From assembly GCA_027486155.1 (NCBI GenBank), contig JAIXPR010000044.1, forward strand, positions 1 to 15,668: DNA of 15,668 bases, written 5' to 3'. Source of the DNA: Pseudomonadota bacterium. GTDB lineage: Bacteria; Bdellovibrionota_C; UBA2361; OMII01. A model generated the notes under the pieces. It saw only the letters and a list, made by a program, of their open reading frames with translations, was not told the origin of the DNA and ran no database searches. This document shows, one piece after another, positions 7,145 through 14,371 of the stretch; positions within the stretch are counted from its first letter, which is position 1; each line of letters begins with the position of its first letter. The position numbers and the translations under genes are program-made.

Positions 7145-7171
7145 CCTTTTGAGTTTTGTGAGATGTGAGGA

Positions 7172-8368
7172 CTACTCAGTGATCTCAGTAACAACTCCAG
7201 AACCTACCGTCTTACCACCCTCACGGATAGCGAAACGGAGAGTCTTCTCGATACCGATTGGCTGGTAGAGCTCAACATCAACGTTGATGTGGTCACCAGG
7301 CATAGCCATCTCAACGCCCTCTGGGAGCTTGATGGATCCAGTTACGTCAGTTGTTCTGAAGAAGAACTGAGGTCGGTATCCGGAGAAGAATGGCTTATGA
7401 CGTCCACCTTCTTCCTTCTTAAGGATGTAAGCCTCAGCCTTGAACTTCTTGTGAGGCTTAACGGAACCTGGAAGGCAGAGGATCTGACCACGCTCTACGT
7501 CGTCACGCTTGAGACCACGAAGGAGACATCCTACGTTGTCACCAGCATGTCCTTCGTCGAGGAGCTTCTTGAACATCTCAACGCCGGTTACTACGGTCTT
7601 AGCGGTGTCGCGGAGACCAACGATCTCAACTTCCTCACCAACCTTGATCTTACCACGCTCAATACGGCCTGTTGCTACTGTTCCACGACCTGCGATCGAG
7701 AACACGTCCTCAACTGGCATGAGGAATGGCTTATCGATATCACGCTGAGGAACTGGGATGTACTCGTCGATCGTAGCGAGGAGCTTATCGAAAGCGCCAA
7801 CGCCGATCTCGGACTGCTCACCCTGAAGAGCCTTGAGAGCGGATCCACGAACTACTGGAGTATCAGCTCCTGGGTAGTCGTACTCAGAGAGGAGGTCACG
7901 AACTTCCATCTCAACGAGGTCGAGAAGCTCAGGATCATCAACTGTGTCTACCTTGTTAAGGAACACAACGATCTTTGGAACTCCTACCTGACGAGCAAGA
8001 AGGATGTGCTCACGGGTCTGTGGCATCGGTCCATCTGAAGCGCTTACTACGAGGATAGCTCCGTCCATCTGAGCTGCTCCCGTAATCATGTTCTTAACGT
8101 AGTCAGCGTGGCCCGGGCAATCTACGTGAGCGTAGTGGCGGGTTGCTGTCTCGTACTCTACGTGAGCTGACGCGATCGTTACAGTCTTGCTGTCGTCACG
8201 AACTGTTCCGCCCTTAGCGATGTCCTTGTAGGACTTTACTGTAGCGAGACCCTTAGCAGCTTGTACGGATACAAGAGCAGCTGTGGTCGTCGTCTTACCG
8301 TGGTCTACGTGACCGATCGTTCCGACGTTCACGTGAGCTTTGGTTCTATCAAACTTCTTATTTGACAT
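7172..8368 (-). CDS. tuf: elongation factor Tu
   Basis: The product is 398 residues, a normal EF-Tu length. It delivers aminoacyl-tRNA to the A site as a GTP complex. Seen motifs are G1 GHVDHGKT (19-26), G3 DCPGH (83-87, with the catalytic His at 87), G4 NKVD (138-141) and SAL (176-178), followed by ordinary domains 2 and 3 (for example IAGRGTVATGRIERG and GGRHKPFFSGYRPQFFFRTTDVTG). The oddity is switch I: the near-universal RGITI is replaced by KTVTI (61-65), inside a segment reading GGTVRDDSKTVTIASAHVEY that is about two residues longer than in E. coli. The Mg-binding Thr (64) is kept. G1 is followed by TTTT instead of TTLT. A GGAG ribosome-binding site lies 7 nt before the ATG. It follows fusA by 38 bp. 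Confidence 0.97.
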   Translation of the reverse strand: MSNKKFDRTKAHVNVGTIGHVDHGKTTTTAALVSVQAAKGLATVKSYKDIAKGGTVRDDSKTVTIASAHVEYETATRHYAHVDCPGHADYVKNMITGAAQMDGAILVVSASDGPMPQTREHILLARQVGVPKIVVFLNKVDTVDDPELLDLVEMEVRDLLSEYDYPGADTPVVRGSALKALQGEQSEIGVGAFDKLLATIDEYIPVPQRDIDKPFLMPVEDVFSIAGRGTVATGRIERGKIKVGEEVEIVGLRDTAKTVVTGVEMFKKLLDEGHAGDNVGCLLRGLKRDDVERGQILCLPGSVKPHKKFKAEAYILKKEEGGRHKPFFSGYRPQFFFRTTDVTGSIKLPEGVEMAMPGDHINVDVELYQPIGIEKTLRFAIREGGKTVGSGVVTEITE

Positions 8369-8406
8369 GATTATCTCCGGTTAAGTTAAACAAGACACCA
8401 ATAAAA

Positions 8407-10500
8407 TTACTTCTTAGCTACGCTCTCCGCGACGTGTTGCGGCACGGCAGCATAGTGGTGGTACTCCATAGTGAAGGTGGCTCGCCCTTGTGAGTTTGAG
8501 CGAAGGTCCGTTGAGTAGCCGAACATCTCGGCCAGCGGTACCTCACACTTCACCGTCTGAGCACCTGCTCTCGGCTCCATGCCAAGAATACGTGCACGTC
8601 GTCGGTTCAGGTCACCTACGATATTGCTGACGAAATCGTCGGGACATACGACCTCCACAGACATGACTGGCTCAAGAAGCTGAATCTTCGCCTTCTGACA
8701 AGCTTCCTTAACGCACATGGAGCCTGCAATCTTGAACGCGATTTCGCTTGAGTCAACCTCGTGGAAGCTTCCGTAGTAGAGCGTCACTCGGAGGTCGATT
8801 ACAGGGAATCCAGCAAGGATTCCACCTTCGAGGGCGCCTTCAACGCCATCTTCGACAGCCGGGATGAACTCTTTCGGGATAATACCTCCCTTAATCTCAT
8901 CAACAAATTCAAATCCAGAACCTGGCTCGAGCGGCTCAACCTTGAGCAATACGTGCCCAAACTGTCCACGACCACCGGTCTGCTTAGCGTACTTAACCTC
9001 GGCCTCAGCCTTGTTTTGGATCGTCTCACGGTACGCTACCTGTGGCTTACCTACCGTGGTGTCTACGCCGAACTCTCGGAAGAGACGTTGCTTGATGATG
9101 TCGAGGTGAAGCTCTCCCATTCCTGAGATGAGGGTCTGGCCCGACTCTTTATCAACGCTAACCTTGAGGGATGGATCTTCCTTCGCGAGCTTCATGAGGG
9201 AGAGTCCCATCTTCTGCTCATCGGCCTTGGTCTTAGGCTCGATCGCGATGCTGATTACTGGCGCTGGTGCGTGAATCGACTCAAGCACGATCGGCTTATC
9301 AACATCACAAAGGGTATCTCCCGTGATCGTCTCTTTGAGACCAACCGCGGCACCGATATCTCCGGCTAATACCTCTGAAACTTCCTCTCGCTTGTCAGCG
9401 TGCATACGAACTACACGTCCGATGCGCTCCTTCCTATCACGAGTTGAGTTCAGAACGGTCGAACCAGCCGAAACTGTACCAGAGTACACGCGGAAGAACG
9501 TAAGAACTCCAACGTATGGATCAGTAACGATCTTGAACGCGAGAGCCGCCATCGGCGCATCAGAGTCAGGAAGACGCTCAACCTCAACTGGCTCCTTGCT
9601 GTTTGGATCTGTTCCCTTAACAGCTGGAATGTCGAGCGGGCTTGGAAGGTAATCAATAACGGCGTCAAGAAGAGGCTGAACCCCCTTGTTCTTGAATGCG
9701 CTTCCGCAAAGAACTGGGAAGTGCTCCATCTTGAGCGTTCCCTTACGGATACCAGACTTCACTTCCTCAAGTGTAAGCTCCTCTCCAGCAAGGTACTTCT
9801 CCATGAGCTTGTCATCTACTTCGCAGATGCACTCAATCAGATATTCCCGAGCCTTAGCGGCCTCAGCCTTCATCTCTTCTGGGATCTCAGTAACCTCGAA
9901 CTTCGCGCCCTTGGTCTCATCCTTGTAAAGGATCGCCTTCATCTCAACGAGATCAACGACTCCAAGGAACTCGCTCTCAGCGCCGATAGGAAGCTGAATT
10001 GGGAGGGCTTTAGCGCCAAGACGCTCACGGATGGAAGCTACACACTTCTCAAAGCTAGCGCCCATTCGGTCCATCTTGTTAATGAAGCAAAAACGGGGAA
10101 CGCTGAACTTGTTAGCTTGACGCCATACGGTCTCAGACTGTGGCTCTACTCCGCTCACTGCGTCGAATACAGCTACCGCGCCGTCGAGTACGCGAAGTGA
10201 CCGCTCTACCTCGATCGTGAAGTCTACGTGGCCTGGAGTATCGATTACGTTGACCTGATGCTCAGGGAGATCCCCGTTCGATCCACTCCACTTACATGTC
10301 GTAGCGGCGGAAGTAATCGTGATTCCACGCTCCTGCTCAAGCTCCATGTAATCCATGGTAGCCGCGCCCTCATGCACCTCACCGATCTTGTAGGTGATAC
10401 CGGTGTAGAAAAGGATACGCTCGGTGGTCGTCGTCTTACCAGCATCGATGTGCGCCATGATGCCGATGTTACGAACCTTATTTAAATCTCTCTTAGCCAC
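8407..10500 (-). CDS. fusA: elongation factor G
   Basis: The product is 697 residues, the standard five-domain size. EF-G catalyses GTP-driven translocation and, with RRF, ribosome recycling. G1 is AHIDAGKT (16-23), G2 ERGITI (57-62, canonical, unlike the EF-Tu next door), G3 DTPGH (87-91) and G4 NKMD. The domain IV/V signatures YRETIQNKAEAEVKYAKQTGGRGQFGHV and GYSTDLRSNSQGRATFTMEYHHY are present. Translation starts at a GTG (10498-10500) with AGGAG upstream. It lies 33 bp after rpsG and 38 bp before tuf, the standard str order. Confidence 0.98.
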   Translation of the reverse strand: MAKRDLNKVRNIGIMAHIDAGKTTTTERILFYTGITYKIGEVHEGAATMDYMELEQERGITITSAATTCKWSGSNGDLPEHQVNVIDTPGHVDFTIEVERSLRVLDGAVAVFDAVSGVEPQSETVWRQANKFSVPRFCFINKMDRMGASFEKCVASIRERLGAKALPIQLPIGAESEFLGVVDLVEMKAILYKDETKGAKFEVTEIPEEMKAEAAKAREYLIECICEVDDKLMEKYLAGEELTLEEVKSGIRKGTLKMEHFPVLCGSAFKNKGVQPLLDAVIDYLPSPLDIPAVKGTDPNSKEPVEVERLPDSDAPMAALAFKIVTDPYVGVLTFFRVYSGTVSAGSTVLNSTRDRKERIGRVVRMHADKREEVSEVLAGDIGAAVGLKETITGDTLCDVDKPIVLESIHAPAPVISIAIEPKTKADEQKMGLSLMKLAKEDPSLKVSVDKESGQTLISGMGELHLDIIKQRLFREFGVDTTVGKPQVAYRETIQNKAEAEVKYAKQTGGRGQFGHVLLKVEPLEPGSGFEFVDEIKGGIIPKEFIPAVEDGVEGALEGGILAGFPVIDLRVTLYYGSFHEVDSSEIAFKIAGSMCVKEACQKAKIQLLEPVMSVEVVCPDDFVSNIVGDLNRRRARILGMEPRAGAQTVKCEVPLAEMFGYSTDLRSNSQGRATFTMEYHHYAAVPQHVAESVAKK

Positions 10501-10533
10501 GGTCTAGATTCTCCTAGTCAAACCTTTATGGAA

Positions 10534-11004
10534 TTACCACCGGAAGTGAGCGAATGCCTTGTTAGCATCTGCCATACGGTGTGTATCTTCTCTCTTCTTA
10601 ACTGCAGCTCCACGGCCGTTCATGGCGTCCAGGAGCTCGTTAGCGAGGCGCTCTGAAAGACTTCGCTCGGAACGTCCATTAGCCGCTTCCTTCAACCAAC
10701 GAAGGGCAAGGGACTGTCCACGCTCGCTGCGAACCTCAGTAGGAACTTGGTAGTTCGCTCCACCAACTCGGCGAGAACGAACCTCAACAACTGGCTTGAT
10801 GTTGCTGAGCGCCTTGTGGAACGTCTCAACAGCGTCAGCACCGGTCTTCTTAGCCATAGTGTCGAGAGCCGCGTAGAGAGCTCGCTCAGCTACGCCCTTT
10901 TTTCCGCTGTCCATGATTACGTTGATGGCTTTACCAACAACAACATCGCCGTAACGTGGGTCCGGTAAAACAATTCGCTTAAAATCGCGCTTCTTTCGTG
11001 ACAT
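10534..11004 (-). CDS. rpsG: 30S ribosomal protein S7
   Basis: The product is 156 residues, typical of S7. It begins MSRKKRDFKRIVLPDPRYGDVVVGK and ends with KKREDTHRMADANKAFAHFRW. VRSRRVGGANYQVPTEVRSERGQSLALRWL is the family core. S7 is the primary binder that nucleates the 3' major domain (head) of the 30S subunit and lies at the E site. In E. coli it represses the str operon by binding between rpsL and rpsG. Here that spacer is only 20 bp, too short for the E. coli-type structure. A GAGGA ribosome-binding site precedes the ATG. Confidence 0.97.
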   Translation of the reverse strand: MSRKKRDFKRIVLPDPRYGDVVVGKAINVIMDSGKKGVAERALYAALDTMAKKTGADAVETFHKALSNIKPVVEVRSRRVGGANYQVPTEVRSERGQSLALRWLKEAANGRSERSLSERLANELLDAMNGRGAAVKKREDTHRMADANKAFAHFRW

Positions 11005-11024
11005 AGCATCCTCTATTGAAAAAC

Positions 11025-11396
11025 TTATTTAGGTCTCTTCGCGCCATACTTGGAGCGGCTCTGCTTGCGATCAGCAACGCCGTGAGCCTCTAACTTCCCT
11101 CGGATGATGTGGTAACGAACTCCTGGAAGGTCCTTAACACGGCCGCCACGAATCAATACTACTGAGTGCTCTTGAAGATTGTGCCCTACTCCTGGGATGT
11201 AGCTGGTCACTTCCATTCCTGTCGTGAGACGAACACGCGCTACTTTACGAAGAGCTGAGTTCGGCTTCTTCGGGGTTTGAGTGTACACACGTGTACACAC
11301 GCCACGCTTCTGCGGGCAACGAACAAGCGCTGGAGACTTGCTCTTGGTAATTTTTTGGCGACGTCGGTTTCGTACTAACTGATTTATCGTTGGCAT
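11025..11396 (-). CDS. rpsL: 30S ribosomal protein S12
   Basis: The product is 123 residues, the standard length. It starts MPTINQLVRNRRRQK and contains TPKKPNSALRKVARVRLTTG (Lys43) and GGRVKDLPGVRYH (Lys88, Asp89). S12 lies at the decoding centre and monitors codon-anticodon fit. Lys43 and Lys88 are the wild-type residues at the main streptomycin-resistance positions. Asp89 is the site of methylthiolation by RimO where that enzyme exists. It is the first gene of the str group. The ribosome-binding site is weak (AGAGG about 11 nt before the ATG). The promoter should be in the 862 bp spacer beyond, which also carries a set of short dyads close to the start. Confidence 0.98.
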   Translation of the reverse strand: MPTINQLVRNRRRQKITKSKSPALVRCPQKRGVCTRVYTQTPKKPNSALRKVARVRLTTGMEVTSYIPGVGHNLQEHSVVLIRGGRVKDLPGVRYHIIRGKLEAHGVADRKQSRSKYGAKRPK

Positions 11397-11448
11397 TTCT
11401 AGCCTAGCCTCTTACTCGATCGATTTGCCCAATTGCCTTCATCCCGGC

Positions 11449-11496
11449 GCTTTGGGGACCTAAATGCTTTAGGGACCTAAATTACGCCTTGGCGTA
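11449..11496. promoter_or_regulatory. three consecutive 14-bp dyads ahead of rpsL
   Basis: Two adjacent 17-bp direct repeats (11449-11465 and 11466-11482) differ at one base. The second contains the perfect dyad TTTAGG-GA-CCTAAA; the first carries the same dyad with one changed base. Directly beside them, 11483-11496 is another perfect 6-2-6 dyad, TACGCC-TT-GGCGTA. The block starts 53 bp upstream of the rpsL ATG. It resembles tandem operator sites for a dimeric regulator, or stacked leader-RNA hairpins. Which of these applies cannot be told from the sequence. Confidence 0.55.
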
Positions 11497-11719
11497 GTCC
11501 ACACTTTTACGGACCACCCCCAAGACGAGGCGCCGTGATTACCATACTCAGCGTGCAATTCAAAGGGGCCAAGCCGTAAAACAGCTTACCTTTCTTGAAT
11601 AAAATTCCCCCCATCTCCAACGGAGCTTAAAGGGTCACGCCTCTAGTTTGGCTTTCTTGGCTTTTTCCCGGGCAGAATGGCTATTCCTAGAAGCAACCGC
11701 ATGTGTTGGGGTCGCTGGA

Positions 11720-11741
11720 AAAGTCGAAGGTCATCGACTTT
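11720..11741 (-). terminator. 8-bp perfect hairpin at the end of the 63-codon frame
   Basis: AAAGTCGA (11720-11727) and TCGACTTT (11734-11741) pair perfectly across a 6-nt loop. On the minus strand the stem ends in CTTTTCC, giving a short T stretch partly inside the stem. The TGA stop of the small frame (11741-11743) touches the hairpin. It is a weak terminator candidate at best. Confidence 0.3.
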
Positions 11742-11932
11742 CAAGGATTCGTCCTTTCTGACAACTCTTTTGCGTAGATGGTACCACCGGGAACCGGCAT
11801 TGCATCCCCCGCAACACCCTTAAATCCTAAGATTATGGGGCATGCGATTAGCTCTTCCGGATCATACTCCCTCCTAAAAGGGCGATATCCGCAGGAACAC
11901 TGCAAAAACTCGTTGCTGGAGGTAAGTATCAC
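11741..11932 (-). CDS. doubtful small ORF, 63 residues
   Basis: A GTG-started frame encodes 63 residues with Cys at 12, 14 and 31 (QCSCGY and ACPII) and no recognised family. Against it: there is no ribosome-binding site before the GTG, it uses rare-looking codons (AGG AGG, ATA, CTA) unlike the ribosomal genes, and it lies in a spacer otherwise free of genes. For it: the frame stops exactly at a hairpin. A good AGGAGG lies inside it, followed 4 nt later by an ATG in another frame that codes only MIRKS before a stop. It may be chance, or a small metal-binding protein. Confidence 0.15.
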   Translation of the reverse strand: MILTSSNEFLQCSCGYRPFRREYDPEELIACPIILGFKGVAGDAMPVPGGTIYAKELSERTNP

Positions 11933-11951
11933 GGGGGAAAAAGTGAGTCAA
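11923..11951 (-). promoter_or_regulatory. possible sigma70-like promoter toward rpsL
   Basis: On the minus strand TTGACT (11946-11951), a 17-bp spacer and TACTTA (11923-11928) with an upstream TG pair resemble an extended -10 promoter. It would give a leader of about 520 nt to rpsL. The -10 match is poor. Nothing better was found closer to rpsL; TTGAAT with TAATCA in the 11530-11570 area is weaker still. Confidence 0.25.
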
Positions 11952-12010
11952 CAAATGGGGGCGCGCTCGCAGAACGGGAAGGCGCCGTAGCGCTCATTTC
12001 CCCCCTATCT

Positions 12011-12195
12011 AGACCATTTCGACCACCGCTTAATCATATCGGCTCCCCTCACTGGGGAGTTCAGGCGCAAGGCAACGTGCTGTATGGTCTCAGGTGGAAC
12101 CCACCTCAAAACGTCGCTGACGATGACGTGTACCGTATAACGTAAACCGATAGCCGTGGACGGTTATCGTCTCGCATAGCCGTCGGCGTCAGCGA
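12011..12195 (+). ncRNA. candidate structured RNA (nested stems), family unknown
   Basis: Successive complementary segments are visible. AGACCAT (12011-12017) pairs with ATGGTCT (12084-12090), enclosing the hairpin CTCCCC/GGGGAG (12043-12059). Next comes AGGTGG/CCACCT (12092-12106). Then 12114-12122 pairs with 12187-12195 over nine bases, continues after one mismatch through 12124-12128 with 12181-12185, and encloses a 10-bp hairpin (12148-12157 with 12160-12169). The two non-Watson-Crick pairs are G-U only if the plus strand is transcribed. No promoter or U-rich terminator was seen. It could also be a leader or 3' region of a neighbouring transcript, or chance in spacer DNA. Confidence 0.3.
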
Positions 12196-12219
12196 GTATT
12201 TCTCCGAGAACTAGAGTCC

Positions 12220-12243
12220 CCCCACTTTCTTGCTACGGGTAGG
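12220..12243. repeat. copy 1 of a shared spacer motif
   Basis: CCCCACTTTCTT (12220-12231) is followed by GCT and ACGGGTA. The same 12-mer followed by ACGGGGTA occurs at 15340-15359. This copy lies just downstream of the dehydrogenase stop. Confidence 0.3.
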
Positions 12244-12258
12244 TTTTGCCCCCCTCCC

Positions 12259-14283
12259 CTAGTACCCTACGAGCCGGGACACCACCTCGACCAATCGTGC
12301 CCGTGCAAGGAACTCTCTCTCAAGGCTTGAACAAAACGGCACGGGGGTGTCGAGGCTCGCGACCCGCGACACAGGAGCATCAAGATGCTCGAAGAGGTTC
12401 TCTCCGATATACGCCGCTAGCTCGCCCCCTATCCCTCCAAAGAGGGTATCCTCATGGAAGACCACGACCCGTCCGATACGCTTCACAAGCTCATCGATCG
12501 CCTCGTAGTCCAAGGGAACCAAGCTTCGCAGATCAAGGATGGCCATCGACCACTCCGGATGCTCGTCAGCGATCGTGTTGGCCCAATGAACACCTGCGCC
12601 GTAGGTGATAACCGCGACCTGATCACCCTCGCGATGGAGTCGCGCCTTCCCGAAGGGCACAAAGTACGCCCCATGCGGAACCTCTCCCAAAATACTTCGG
12701 TAGAGTCCCTTGTGCTCAAAGAACATAACCGGATTAGGATCCTCAAGAGCGGTCATTAACAACCCTTTCGCGTCGGATGGAATTGACGGATAGGCGATCT
12801 TCAATCCCGGCGTGTGAGCGAACCACGCCTCGTTTGATTGCGAGTGGAACGGCCCAGCTCCTGTTCCAGCACCGGTCGGCATACGAACCACAACGTTTAC
12901 GCCCTGCCCCCACCGGTAGTGGCTCTTGGCGAGATTATTAACGACCTGCGTGAAGCCACTGGAGACGAAATCAGCGAATTGCATCTCAACCATCGAGCGT
13001 CGCCCCGCGATGCTTAATCCCAAAGCACACCCCACGATCGCCGACTCGCACAAGGGCGTATTTCGCACACGTTCCTTGCCGAACTCCTTGACGAAGCCAT
13101 CGGTAACTTTAAAGACACCTCCGTAATCACCGATATCTTGCCCCATCAACACGAGATCGGTGTGACGACGCATCCCTTCTCGAAGTCCATCTGAGATGGC
13201 GTCGATAAATCTCATCGACCTCGACTCACCCGAAATCTCTGAGGGTAGCTCCGGCGACGGCGCATACACATCAACGAGCTCCTGCTCTACCGAAGACTGC
13301 ACCTCCGGCTCCGAGAACGCTCGGTCAACGTGAGCCTCTATCTCTTCCTGGAGCTCAGCGCGCACGGCGCTCATCTCTTTGCGAGATAGTAATTTTTTCT
13401 TGATGAGATATCTTTCGTATCGCGCGATCGGATCTCGCTTAGCCCATTCAGCGATCAGCTTCTTTGGAACGTACTTAATGCCGGACGCTTCCTCATGGCC
13501 ACGCATACGGAAGGTCATACACTCTACCAGGACCGGTCGCGGTTTCTTGCGAATGGAATCAGCGAGCTTTGAGAGAGTCGAGTGAACGGCAACGAAATCA
13601 TTCCCATCTATCGACATCCCTTCGATGCCGTACCCCTGCGCTTTATCGGCTATCGAGTCACACCTGAACTGCTCGTTCGTCGGCGTCGAGAGCGCGTAGC
13701 CGTTATTCTCGACAACGAAGATAACGGGGAGATTCCATACCGCCGCGACGTTAAGCGCCTCATGAAAGTCACCCTCAGAGGTCCCCCCTTCCCCGCTATA
13801 GACCAACGTCACCTTGCCGCTCTTGTCGAGCTTCGAGGCGAGCGCTATCCCATCAGCCACCGCGAGCTGCGGGCCGAGGTGCGAGATCATACCAACGATC
13901 TTGTAATCCTGCGTGCCGAAATGAAAGGAGCGATCCCTTCCCTTCGTAAAGCCTGTCACTTTTCCCTGCCACTGCGCGATGAGTTTCCAGAGCGGAATGT
14001 TTCGTGAGGTGAAGACTCCGAGATTACGGTGCAGTGGCAGTATGTACTCATCCGAATGCAGCGCCAACGCGCTGCCGACCGCGATCGCCTCCTGCCCAAT
14101 CCCTGAGAACCATTTGCTGACGCGGCCCTGCCTGAGGAGCAGGAGCATCTTCTCTTCAATCAAGCGAGGATAGAGGAGCGCTCGGTAGAGCTCACGTGGT
14201 GACAACTTCGTCTCCTTCGTCGCGGACTTTTTTGACGCGCGTTTTGTTTTCGTCGCTCGAACTTTGGAAACCTTCCTCGGCAT
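12259..14283 (-). CDS. fused E1 alpha-beta subunit of a thiamine-dependent 2-oxo acid dehydrogenase
   Basis: From the ATG at 14281-14283 the product is 674 residues. An upstream in-frame ATG (14293-14295) would add MERS, but GGAG lies 6 nt before the chosen start and nothing suitable precedes the other. Residues 1-27 are a Lys/Ala/Ser/Thr tail. About 28-345 is an E1-alpha domain with the thiamine diphosphate motif GEG (164-166) to ENN (192-194) and MRGHEEASGIKYVPKK. About 357-674 is an E1-beta domain with NTPLCESAIVG (cofactor-contacting Glu) and FHSQSNEAWFAHTPGLK. Such enzymes decarboxylate pyruvate or branched-chain 2-oxo acids and pass the acyl group to lipoyl-E2. The substrate cannot be told from the sequence. 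Fused forms are known in Bacteroidota and Chlamydiae. No E2 or E3 gene is in the window. Confidence 0.9.
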   Translation of the reverse strand: MPRKVSKVRATKTKRASKKSATKETKLSPRELYRALLYPRLIEEKMLLLLRQGRVSKWFSGIGQEAIAVGSALALHSDEYILPLHRNLGVFTSRNIPLWKLIAQWQGKVTGFTKGRDRSFHFGTQDYKIVGMISHLGPQLAVADGIALASKLDKSGKVTLVYSGEGGTSEGDFHEALNVAAVWNLPVIFVVENNGYALSTPTNEQFRCDSIADKAQGYGIEGMSIDGNDFVAVHSTLSKLADSIRKKPRPVLVECMTFRMRGHEEASGIKYVPKKLIAEWAKRDPIARYERYLIKKKLLSRKEMSAVRAELQEEIEAHVDRAFSEPEVQSSVEQELVDVYAPSPELPSEISGESRSMRFIDAISDGLREGMRRHTDLVLMGQDIGDYGGVFKVTDGFVKEFGKERVRNTPLCESAIVGCALGLSIAGRRSMVEMQFADFVSSGFTQVVNNLAKSHYRWGQGVNVVVRMPTGAGTGAGPFHSQSNEAWFAHTPGLKIAYPSIPSDAKGLLMTALEDPNPVMFFEHKGLYRSILGEVPHGAYFVPFGKARLHREGDQVAVITYGAGVHWANTIADEHPEWSMAILDLRSLVPLDYEAIDELVKRIGRVVVFHEDTLFGGIGGELAAYIGENLFEHLDAPVSRVASLDTPVPFCSSLEREFLARARLVEVVSRLVGY

Positions 14284-14342
14284 AGACCTCTCCATGGAGT
14301 GTTAACTGCAATCCATGATAGGACACACCCACGACTTCCACC

Positions 14343-14370
14343 AAGATACTTCAAGCGATCATCACGACAA
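14343..14370 (-). promoter_or_regulatory. possible promoter of the E1 fusion gene
   Basis: On the minus strand TTGTCG (14365-14370), a 16-bp spacer and TATCTT (14343-14348) form a reasonable sigma70-like pair about 60 bp before the ATG. It sits directly after a 33-nt hairpin. Confidence 0.35.
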
Positions 14371-14371
14371 T

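Larger units (their letters stand above)
11397..12258. other. 862-bp gene-free spacer upstream of rpsL
   Basis: No convincing protein gene lies here; reading frames on both strands are short and lack good ribosome-binding sites. What can be seen, going away from rpsL, is a tandem dyad block (11449-11496), a weak 63-codon frame with a hairpin at its end (11720-11932), a possible minus-strand promoter (11923-11951) and a block of nested inverted repeats (12011-12195). The spacer is unusually long for the head of a str operon. No tRNA, tmRNA, SRP or RNase P signature was recognised by eye. Confidence 0.7.

Noticed and set aside
7289..8038. 249-codon open frame on the plus strand opposite tuf
   Set aside because: It is an antisense shadow of the strongly biased tuf codons; it has no family resemblance or ribosome-binding site, and tuf itself is certain.
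11645..11668. TTGGCTTTC/TTGGCTTTT short direct repeat
   Set aside because: It is only about nine bases in two copies, with no dyad and no relation to neighbouring signals; it is plausible by chance.
11778..11990. 70-codon plus-strand frame in the rpsL upstream spacer
   Set aside because: There is no ribosome-binding site, no recognisable motif, and it runs opposite to the equally weak minus-strand frame.
12040..12060. GAGCCGATAT on the minus strand resembles part of E. coli 6S RNA
   Set aside because: The match is short and lies in the wrong half of the molecule, and the overall long-bulged-hairpin shape of 6S RNA is not seen.
12246..12608. 120-codon plus-strand frame at the 3' end of the E1 gene
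   Set aside because: It is antisense to the well-supported E1-beta domain, with Arg/Pro/Ser-rich composition typical of shadow frames.
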